A stretch of DNA of 64,000 nt from the NCBI GenBank assembly GCA_011009095.1, contig VTPC01005999.1:65019-129018 (forward strand), written 5' to 3'. The notes under the pieces were generated by a model. It did no database searches and was not told where the DNA came from. It saw only the letters and a list, made by a program, of their open reading frames with translations. Positions 33,196-45,100 of the stretch are shown one piece after another; the first letter of the stretch is position 1; every line of letters starts with the position of its first letter. The stretch comes from Ignelater luminosus. Its lineage: Eukaryota; Arthropoda; Insecta; Coleoptera; Elateridae. Made by a program: the position numbers and the translations under genes.

Positions 33196-36100
33196 ATGAA
33201 TTCCGAACTTAGAAGACGTAAGGTAATGAACATTTTAATTTTCTAATCCTATTAATAGATCAAGGAAGTTAAGAATCTCATTGAACCTTCAAGGAATTAG
33301 TAGTAACTTGGAATTTTACTCAGACCAATCCCATTATTATTTATTTTTATTTTTATTTATTTTTTATATGAATTAAGTTACAGAATTTATTTATTTTTTT
33401 AGGAATTCTCATGAATTTATCGCTAGTAAGTTTCCATAAATTTGTTTTAAATGTGCTTAATTTTTAATCAGTATAACCTCAAATTTGTATTTTGAATGTG
33501 ATCATGGTTTTATACTAACTGCATTTTGTTTTGTAAATACAATATTTATTTTATATGCATCAACTTTTTCACAAAAGAAATTGCATTTCAACATTTTCAT
33601 TAAAATAATTGCTGCAGTTGAAGGAATCCAATGGACGTCCTATCCCAAAACGTAAACGTAAAGAAGCTGAATCAAATTCCATTCATCGGTCATTATTATG
33701 CTTAATATTAAGTGGAACTATCCTGACAGTATTTATAAGTAAGTATCCATTATAAATAAAAAATTACAGATTGCTAAATTAGATTTATTGGTTTTATTTT
33801 AGTATTGTACATAGATTACATTCCATGGCACCTAGGACACCGCACAGTAGATTCCATAGCAAAATCTTTCGGTTATGATAAGCTTGTTCATGCAGTTGTT
33901 ATAGATGCAGGCAGTACAGGTTCTAGAGTTCTTGCTTTCACTTTTCATGAAGCGTATTTAGGTATGTAATTTAGAAATATGAATTTTACTATTGAAATTT
34001 CGTTTTAAAATTTAAGCATGTTATATATATTTTTATAATAATAAATTTATTTATTTTTTTTATTCATCATTTTATTTCTAATGAAGTTATTCAACAAAAT
34101 TAGTATCTTCTAACAGAATAACCCAAATGCAATGCTTAGAAGTGAACGTGTACCTCTACATTTTACTAACATACAAAAGAAATACATTAGGTATTTATTA
34201 TGGAAATTGAATCATTTTAACCCGATCACTCTCATTAATTACTATGGGTATAGTTGTTTCCATGGTTATTTTGGCTAATCGGTTCTTGAATTAGGTTAAC
34301 TTGGTTCAATTTTCATAAATGCTTATTATGTTATACATAGTCCTATAAGAAACAATCTCAAATAAGCTATCCCATAATTATAGTAAAATAAGAAAAACAG
34401 CTGTCCACTTTCCTTTATTTTCCCTCCGTAAAAACAGATTCCAGTAGGTAACCTCATGTTACTTAAAATTACCAAGCGGAAATATTTTTATTATTACATT
34501 TTTTTCAGAAATTCCAAATAATCAAATGTTGGTAGTAGTTGGTACTTAAGAATAAAAGAACAATTGAGAATATCTTAACATGATTCTTTTTAATAATACA
34601 TTTTTGTTAGAATTTCTCACATTTAAATGAGAGGTATCTACTTAATCTATAATTTTAATTTGGTAACTTTTATTGAAAAGCCTAATTTACATTGTTACAC
34701 CTTGGCCTACTCTGAATGCTACAACAAAAAAAAATGTATAATCTGTTCATGTTGTTTTATATTAGACCCTACCATGGAAATCTGACAGTTTGAATTGTAT
34801 GAATGAATGCAAAATTGTGTAAATGAGGAGTTATAAAATAGACCTCTAGGGCCATATTATGTGTAACCAACAAACTGTTGATTAAAATAAACATCTACTA
34901 ATTTCCAAGGCAACTATTAATGATCTTATCTTAAACTAAAAAATTGTATAAGGCTATTTTCCTCATTTCTTAATAGACGTCTATTAAAACGTCTTTTAAA
35001 TTTAATAGAACGCTCATAATAGAACCCATAATTTTTAAGTGTTTGCTATTTTTAATGCAATTATGCAGGATGAGGCCAGGTAATCTAATAATTCTTTTTT
35101 TTTGTGTTTTGTTAGGTACTCTGATACTTATGCTTTTAATTCTTACTTTCTTAAATTTTTAGAAGTAACAACACTTTTAATTGTTGTTTGGACTTCACAA
35201 TCACATAACCCTGAATTCTGAAGTTTGTATCATATTACTGCTGTCAGTGTTATACTATCAAACAGCCATCTGAAACCAAAGATTCTACTGCATAATAATC
35301 GTGAACAGCACATGCAAGATATTTCAAAACAAGAAAAATAATTCCTGTGAACATGGCTTTGCTTACAAAATAAATTTTCTGAAAATAACTCTAGATTTTA
35401 GCAACCATAATGACTGATTGTATTAGTTGGTTGTTGTCATTGCTATGGTGTAGTGTTTGTTGTGATCAGTCATAGGTGTTGTTCACGTGTTGACTTGTAC
35501 AAAGTGAGGTTACGTTTTTCTTTTACATACTCAAAGCTTACCAAGCATAAGGAATGGCTCTGGAAATTTTTAGGTGTTCCTTCAAGCAATCAACAAAATC
35601 GCTGGTTCAGATTAGTTAGTTATTGCTGGTTACTTTTAATGTAATCTGGAACAGACTGCAATTATTGTATTTTTTAATTTTCAAAAAACTTGAAAGAAAT
35701 TTTATTGTTATTCATTTTTAAAATATTTGGTTTTTCCTTGCTAAATTTAGTTCAATTTGCACCATTTCCTTGAAACTATTGAATGGTTGGTTACAAGAAT
35801 GTGATTTATGTAGTAATTACAATTATGTTCATGTACTTTATGTTGTAAATAACTTTTAAAACTTATAATGACTCAAATTTCATTTAAGTAGTTTGTTTTT
35901 GCAACAAATCCTGTAATTCATGATAATAAAATTAGATAAGAAACTTTAAAAAATAAAATGATTTTGATGTAAGGCAAGTTCATAGCTTTCCATTTGTTCA
36001 CCTCTATTGGTCCTTGTCCAATCAGAAATGGCAAATTTTATTTACTACAGGTCTTTAGACTCAATAGGGTTGTTTCAATTTTTTTTTTATTTGATGATCT

Positions 36101-39100
36101 GAAAGTATATGTTATGAATAGTCAAAATCCAAAATATTAGATTTTTTGAATGCCTCGTTCATGTTTAATTAAATTAAAAAGAATTCAGGATGACATTACC
36201 AGACATACTCACACTTGCTTGTGGTTATAGGGCAGTTCATTATTTGTTCTTGCATCGATTGCAGTGACGTCATCATATTATAGTAAGAATAATTGCACAT
36301 TCTTTTTTAAATACTCCCTCTATCCGAAAATAGTTGCTACATTTTGTTTTATGTGAAAGTAAATAAAGAAACAAGGAATTACAGAACGAAACTTTATTGT
36401 TTAAAGTGAAAACATAAAAATTGTTAAATTCGCATTTAATGAAATGAATTGATGAAGCATGGAGCCATTTGTTGTGTATAGCTGGTATTAAATTGTGCAA
36501 TATCATATTTCTTATTTTTTCTTTATTGACAACTTTCATAGCTTTAGTTACTGAATTTCTCTTTGATTGACTCTTGCTCTTTCACTTAACTGAGAAAGAA
36601 GACACAAATGACCAAATCCCTAACTTCCTATCAGAATAAGCTTTTCTGTGAGAGTTCCAGCATTGTCGAACAACTTCTGCCATACACATTACTTTTGTGA
36701 TGAATCTTTTACTTTCACATGGTCTATATGAACGTTCTTTTTCGAGAGTTACATAAAAACTGTTTTTAGTCGTAGTCAGGTAGAACCATTTTTCATCAAT
36801 GTGTACATATTAAATAAATCCTTGAAATATCCAGATGATAACAAAAAATCTAAACAAAACCCAACTTGCTGCCATGTATTCTCTTCAGTCAACAATGGTT
36901 TAACAAAACTGGCAACTGTCTTGGGTCCCTTTCCTTTTTTTAATCTGTTGTGCAATGTACTTTTTGGAAAGGAATAGTAGAAATGTTTTGAATTTGTTGG
37001 CTATAATCTTTTGCCTTATGACGTCATTTCCTGTTCATCAATGTTAATGGTCAGACTGTTAATTTGACATTCTCTGGTTTGTTTCCATAGCTTAGAAATT
37101 GTTGAACGGGAGCAGCAAGACTTACGTGCGGCGTGTTTTTTTTAGATTTTTCTATTTTAGACCTTTATTTTTTTAATATGCAGTTGCAGACATTTTTTGT
37201 ACATACATCAGGGAAGTGTCTTCACAGGACGAGTCACTAGATCAGGTCACGTAAATAAGTATTGTTGTATTGATTCTATAAACTTCAAATTTCCACAGAG
37301 CATTATTGATATAAAATACTTTCTAACAACTGTAAAAATTCATATATTAAATTTCATAAAACAATCCTATTAATGATGTCCTCAAAAGAAGATAGATTAT
37401 CTTATCATTTACATTGTCTGTGTTTATAAGAATTTTATTAAATACATAATTTTATATTTCGATGTTTTTAAGGGGCTGTGCTTGTTTGTGACGTCATCCC
37501 CTTTTGAGCTATGACGTCATATGTAGTTTTTTTAAATAGAATACTATATTTCTTGTTTTATTTTTGGGTAGTATAGTTCGTGCCTTTTCTCGTGAGCAGT
37601 GTCCTTGATTACACAGAAACCAAAAACTGCTTGAAAGATCTTTAATATTCCTATTTTATACAATTTTACTTGTACTGCAGATGGAACAATAACATCTCTA
37701 CATATGAGGAGCTCTTTTACGAAGTGCACCATGTCCATTCAACATCTTTTTGAGAAAGCTGCAATTATTTATATCATCTCTGAATGATCAGTATCTGATC
37801 TGATTTTTTTTTGTACAATTGTATTGACCTTCAGCCTTAGGAATACTATAAAAATTGTAAAATATCTCTTTAGTTTCTTGAGGTAACGGCTTAAACATGT
37901 TGGACATGTTGCGATTTGATAAGAAATATATGCTTTGTTGCGTTTTGTTAACAAATATTGCCCTAATATTTAAGCTTTTGTAATATAAATTATTCAAAAA
38001 TCTTTTTATTTTTCCGAAATGTATATTAAACTTGTATTAAACAAAAGAACATAGGTAAATACATTAAACCTAAAGTAAAGAATAATAAATTAAAGTTTTA
38101 GTTCAGTTTCGGCTTCCATACACTCGCAGAATTCTTCAGGATCCACAGTTTCCATGATGAAGTCTCTCAGTACTTCAAAATACCAACTTAAGTAATCTTC
38201 ATGATACCATTCCTCCCCAAAACTCTTCTGTAGAAGATTGTTAACTGCTTTTCCTTTCTCTTGTGTAATACCGTGTTGCTCTGTGACTTCTTTCAAACTA
38301 GCATTTTCCAACTTTTTCCCACGTTTTAGTAACGAGTTAAACTTCTTCGATGGGTCATCGGTTCTATAATTAATTTGGGAGTTTACGAGAACTAGCTTAT
38401 TATGCTTTTTAACCTCCTTTTTAATGTAAACTCGTTTTTGATCACATTCCTTCCATCTTCTTTAATGTTTCAAGTAAGCCTTTAAAATCGTATACCAACC
38501 AATCTGTACCCAACTGCTGTACTTCACCAAATTGCTTATAGATGTTTATGTAGTCCTCAGGAAGTATAATTCTGTCATGAACGCGAAGTTCTTTTTCCAC
38601 CCTTCCAAAGACTCGATCCACAGGAAGGTAGGAGTGCCCACGTACGGGAAATATAAATTCAATTTCGTTGATGCTATCAGGAGATTCATTTAGTAGCCAC
38701 CACATTAGCATATGAATTATATGGGAGTTTTTGTTTTGCCCACCACATCCGTCCGAAAAAAAACGAATTTTTCTGATATTCACAAATCCATGGTTTCGTA
38801 GAAAATGAAGAACTGCAGAACCTACTTCATTAGATCCTCTTCCAGACTGTACCTCGTTCCAAGTATAGAAAATGGGTTCTTTAGCGTTTATATCCACAAT
38901 ACAAAACGAATAGAATGCAATCTGCAACGAATAGTATGCTTCCTGTATCGGGATCTTAGGAAGATTCTGAATCTGTTGCAAATCAAAACAAAAGGTAGTA
39001 GTACCCGCATCTTCTTTTTTCATTAGTAAATTAAATTGCTTAGCTCTAATTCGATGAACATTTAGTTCACGACATGCTGTGCGTTTCGCATCTGCATTAT

Positions 39101-42100
39101 TTGCCTGCTTTATCTTATTTTTTAGTCGCTCACAATAGCTGCAAACATCGGTAGATGGTGTACCAAATTCTAGATTAAAATTTTCAGCAAATAGTTTATG
39201 AAAATAACTATACTTCACTTTCAAATTCGTCTCTACAGAGGAATTGTACATTTTCCACATTTTAGAAACGTTTAAAGTAGAAGGCAGGTACAACCTTTGA
39301 GACTTACTGCGACTGTAATGACTTTCACGCGCTCTGAATAACCCAATAAATTTTATAACGCTCTGCCTTTTTTCTATAAACTTATCTTTACACTTATCAC
39401 CTCCTCGATTTTCCTTCATTTGTGCACTACTCTGTATATGTTTAGCAATCCATATTATTCTTCTCTTTGAGATTTCAAAAAGTTTTGAAAAAAACGCCTG
39501 ACAAACGCTGTAGATTTTGTTACCATCACGTACCTAATAAAAGATAGCATGAATTAGGTAAAAGGAACCTACCACGTACATGATAATCCTTACTGTGTAA
39601 TTAATTTGTATTGTATGTGGTTTATGAGATTTTACATTTGTACATTCTCGGTGATGTTTGGGATGTCGTACCTGCATTAACTGACTTACACGATTATCTT
39701 GTTGTACCTTTATGGTATCTGCATAAATTTTGTGTTTCTGTGAAAACAAAACTTTCTTCGGTACATCTAGACACTCGAATTTAGTATTGTTTGAATTACT
39801 ATGCTTGCAAGTGGGTGTGAAGTGATCCAAATTAATATCACTACCTGCATAACTAAAAACAAAACTTTGATGCATTCACTGAAATAATGTTTATGAGAAT
39901 AATAACTTACCGCTTTTCCTGCTTTTTTAAGGGTTGTATTTAGTAGCGTGAGAAAAATATTTCCATTTTTGCGGCAACGCCTAAGAATAGATAACCAGTT
40001 AAGCAGCAAACGCCGAAGGATAGGAGAAGAGCAGGTAGAACTGAAATATAATTGAACAAAAGCAGTTGTAAATTAGGAGATTTGTGAGGACTTGACTCTT
40101 TCGGTTTTATTCTAATATTGTGCTGGTTTCCCTTTTGCACTAGTCCTTGATTTGAAAGTTCCAGTTATTTTTCCAAGAAACCTTAAAAATAAGCTGGTTC
40201 TCTTTGAGATTCCCAGAAAAGCAATGGTAGTATAGTGATAGGCATAATCGAATGACAATTACAGGATCATTCAATTATGTGTTTATCTGAAGCTATTTAC
40301 AGATTATTCAGACAATTTATATTATTAATAATAGTTTGTTGCCGCTCAAGTAAAATTATCCGAATTAGAAATTATTCAATTTTAACTTAGAATCATTCGG
40401 ATGACGCATATCAGGTGTTAACACTATCTGATATACTAATGAGTAACTGTAAAATTGATTTTAAATGAACTTTTTTAAATAACTGTATGAGTTTAAAATT
40501 TGATTAGTAAAGATATCATAAACCACAATCCACAACATTGAGTTAAATTCAGTTTTACGCGTTTTGCTAATATTTCGTTGTTTCTTTAACAAAGTAAAAA
40601 ATTATATTAAATACTAAGCGTTCCTTGCTATTCTTATAAGTTCACTGCAAATGCCAATAAATATAGTGTATATAAGAACATACATCAAAAGCATAAAGAT
40701 CAAGAATACTTCAAAATTGAAATATTGTATTGATCTAAAAGACAATATTCTGTACATATTCAGTAACAACTTAAAAAGTGCAATTTTCCGAGATGCTCCA
40801 AATGTAACATATCTTCAGCACTAAGTTAAATTATATTTGATGATTCAGGTATAAAGTAAATGACGATACGAAAGAATAGTATTGCAAATGAAAAGGAAAT
40901 ATTCAAAACTATTGCAGTTTAACCGTTCAACATCAATTTAAAAATCTCAATCAATCAATCGTTTGACTATGCCCATCGCCCTATTTACAAGTAGGGTTAC
41001 AATTCTGTTATTACTTTCTTTATAATGAACAAAGATTGACCTGTAGCATTACAATCAGGCTATCAATTTTATATCTATTACTTAGTAGCAAATAATGATC
41101 AGTCCACAAGTGAATATGTGGAGGAGTGTGATAATGGAGGCATATCTCTTGAATTGGATGTTGAAACAAGTTATAATGAATTCACAAGCGAATATGTGCA
41201 CAAGAGCGTAGTTTTGAAGATATATCTCCTGATTTGGAAGTCCAAAACAATGACGATGAATCCCTAAGCGAAATAGTGGAAAAGCCTTTAAATTTTTCTC
41301 TTCAAGATACTGCAGATATATTTCCTGATTTGGAAGTCCAGTCTAGAGAATAGAGACTGAAAAAGGGGCCTTTGCTTGCAAAAGGTTATGTCTTCTAATT
41401 TTTGGATATGTTTTGTATGTCGGTGCCCTAGCAAAAAAACCCAAGTTTGCGACCCCGTCGCCCCTTTTCGAGCGCCGTGGGGCACCAACAACCATCAAAA
41501 TTCCGGACTTTTAATTTTTTGTTAACATCTTTTTACCAATGCATTACAGAGGAAAAAGTCTTCATTAAAAGTTGTAGAGCATTACATTTGCTACAACATG
41601 AGTAGGTAGATAGTTACAAAGATAGTTAATAGTAAATAGTTAAGGAGATGTTCATACAAGGCAATCTCGCTGTGAAGCAGGCAACAGAAGACGCTGATGT
41701 ACTTATTGTAATATCTGCTATGTTCATCGCTGCAGAATATGATTCTGTGAAAATCATCTGGGAGAACATTGATTTGTTAGTTCTTTTGACAAGTTTGGCT
41801 CAACATCTCCCCATTTATTTCCGAAAACCTGGAAGAGGTAATACTTCTGAAATATTGTTCTGAGAATCTTCTTGTTCTTCACGCCTTGAGTAGGCCTGAC
41901 ACCACGTCTTCCCTGTTCGGTTTTGGAAAAATCAAATTCCGCACTCGGTTCCAGAACAAGCCAGCATTGCATGAACTTGCAACTATCTTCAGGGATCCTG
42001 ATGCCAGTGTTTTAACCATCGCTGAGGCAGGGGAACGTATACTTCTTCATCTTTCTGGTGGTGACAAGGCAACAACATTAGACACTTTGCGCTATCAGCT

Positions 42101-45100
42101 TTTTCCAAATCTGCTACTGCCAGCAAGATGCTGCTATACTCTGTCTCGTTTCTATAATTTTTGTCGTGTCGGTAACAATACCTTATTGTGCTACTCCCAT
42201 TAGATTATTGTTGTTCTTTGGTTTGCTGTTAACTAATTAATCATATATGTATTTAACTAATATGTTGAATCTAAATCTAACTTTGAAAACGCTAGAAATT
42301 TGAAATGGAATTATAGAAATGAGACAGGGTATATGTACCATGTCTTCCGCACGTATCACCAAGTAAAGACATGGATGTGCGAAATGAAAAACCATTTGGT
42401 CTGGAAATGGAGAAAGGACAGACAGATATTTTATTTCATAAAACTAAAAGGTTATACTTTATGTTGTTAATTACAGAGAATAGTGCATAATGTGCCAATT
42501 ATTTTTGTTCAAAAGAGGCGGATTGCTACGTGTCTAAGACACTGCTCAAAATGTGCCGAACGTGGAAAATGGTGTACTTTTATAAATGGTAAGATGAAAC
42601 TAAATATGAAACTAACTATTACTTCCAGATTCATGGTCAGTTACATATTGCCCAGAGAAAATATTGTTTATTTGTTTTTTGGGCCCCTAAAAGTGTTAAT
42701 ATTCAAAAGATTTTTGAAGACAGGAAGTTTTGGGAAGAGAAAGTGATTGACAGATTAATCGATTTTTACATGAATCGTAATCTTCTTGAATTGGTTGATT
42801 CCAGAATAGAGAGGCCTGTAAGAAACGGTAGAGTCAAAGAATTTACTACAGCACTGACGGTTTACGTCGTGTACACGCAAACAACTAAGACAATGTTCAA
42901 CGAACTTCAACTTCAAAAGGAGTCGTTCCTGAATTTGCGCAGTCTGTCTGTCCGCATTTTTTTTTAATTCTGAAATTCTGACTTCAGATTTGGATTCTAC
43001 ATCAAAACTAAAGACAACGTGGTGTCTTTGTTTTTTGATATCTCTTTGGAAACATAGTCAAAATGGCCGCCGAAATTTGAAAAAAGTAACAAAACGAAGT
43101 TCGTCGTGGTTATGATTTGCATTTCTAGATGTTTTTGACTGAATAGATTTACAAAACCGGTTGGATATATCACACGCAAAGATGCTTATTCTGTCATTTC
43201 CAAATTATCCTTCTACTTTACCATAACAATAAAGAGTACAACAAAAATAGATCAACATCGTAATAACAACAATTACTCAAGAATATGTTCGGTTTGTGGG
43301 TTGGGGTTGTTTCTAATGATATGAAAACTGTTTACACTTTGGCTTGATAAATCGATGGTATGTAGAAAGAAAACAAAATTGTGAACTTCTAATTGTTCTT
43401 GAGATGAACTTTTGAGGTCTTTTGGCCAAGTGTTATAAAATGAGAAAAGTACATAATAATATGTGTAAGTTCTTTATTCTCCAGATTTAGTTGATGATGA
43501 TAAGCAACAAACTGCAGTCTAGTATTATACTAGTGATTTACTAAAATTAGATAATTTTTGTTTTCATGCATCAATCAAATCAAATGAAATTCATCGTAAT
43601 TTTAGATAAGTAAAGTAAAATAGGCTTTATCATTGCCTAGCAACCAACAGAGCGCAATTCGAGCATCTATTACGATAAATTTATTAATGCATCTTTATTA
43701 AAATAAAAAAATTAGTTCTTCAAAAACCAACCACCGATTTGATTTTTTCAAACACCACTGCATTTTGGTATTGAAGACCTTTAATTTGATGTGCTACATG
43801 CCATATCATCCAATTTAAAATTTTAAAGTGGAGGTGGCTGGAGCTTAAAGGTAGAATTTTAATCGAAAACTTTGTACATAGTTTAGTCCTCCATCCCGGT
43901 ATAAGAAAATGTCCTTGGATTTATTCCAATATCTTTTTGGTTTTCAAAACATTCAGAATGGGAAGTTTTAAAATGATCACCCTGTATATTACTACTTTTT
44001 GAAAATATAATTGACGGAGATGAACAATTTTTGATTAATTGTATTTTTTATTAATGATAGTTAATTTTTTTAATCAAATCTCTCTATCACATAAAATCTG
44101 GTGTCCATGGTACCGAATATATGAATTTTAAGTGTACACTATACAGTGTGTCCAAGATAAGGATGTACAGCGTGGGGATCTTGGAAACGGTAAGAGATAC
44201 AGGATCGGCTAAATGGGATGAAAGTTGGCTAGGTATAGGACCTTTTGTTCGCGTTTGCAAAATTTAGATATCTTGAATAGTTTCTGAGATATTTCAAAAA
44301 ATGTTGATTTCTCGATTTTTGTTTTTACTTTTTCTTTCATTTATTTGAAGAGATATCGGAAAATTAAAACCACTTTTCCGTTTCCACTTTTTGCGCTCTA
44401 TAAAATACGCTAACAACATTTATGTACAACGTTTCGGTTTTGAGTAACCATCATCAACCTCATTTTTCTAAATGGGAGGAATAACAATTAAAAATTGTTT
44501 TGAATAGCTCTTGTTGTCACGATTCTACCGATGTAAACATGTGAATGAATTATGACAACTTTGTGATCTTCTAAGGTCACTTTTTCCCATTAATTAAAAA
44601 GGGAAGTAACACACTTTCGTATATAACAAAAGAGTGGTACACAATTATAACCTCAAATTGCATTTGACAAGTGGTTATTGTAATAACACAAGTCCAGACT
44701 CTTGTAGACTGGTTGGCACGAATAATAACTAATGATGTCTACTTGACTGTTTTGATTAATTCCAAACTCATGCTGATACTAATTGGTAAATATCAACATG
44801 GTCACTCAAAAAAGTTTATAAAAGAATAAATTTTTGCAACTTACGTAATTTATTTATTATAATCTGTAGTAGACTCTGATCTTCAACAAAACAAAAATAC
44901 TTTAATATTTTTTAAGGTTAAGTTTTAAGTGTCTATTGATATGTTGCTTTCAAAGTCAACAGGTAGTTATTAACTAAAACTTTGAGCTTGCTCTCTTTGT
45001 TTTAAATACAAAACCAAGCATTTTTTTTTAATTCTAGATGGTCACCTAATTTTGGATAAAGAACTATTCGAGTACACAAAACCAGGATTATCATCATTTG

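Larger units (their letters stand above)
33962..45037 (+). other. 11-kb intron 3 of ENTPD, a mobile-element trap
   Basis: It is bounded by donor GTATGT at 33962 and acceptor ATTCTAG at 45031-45037. From 33962 to 36313 I see only AT-rich non-coding DNA. Then follow the separate entries: DD39D mariner fossil, DUF7869-type gene, acidic repeat, PIN/YqaJ composite and Tc1/mariner end. 37140-38089, 40141-41090 and 43150-44140 hold nothing I can name. Most intruders lie antisense or are terminator-free, so they need not block splicing. Confidence 0.85.

Noticed and set aside
38805-39026. Plus-strand frame opposite the DUF7869-type gene
   Set aside because: Antisense shadow of a clearly recognisable minus-strand coding block.
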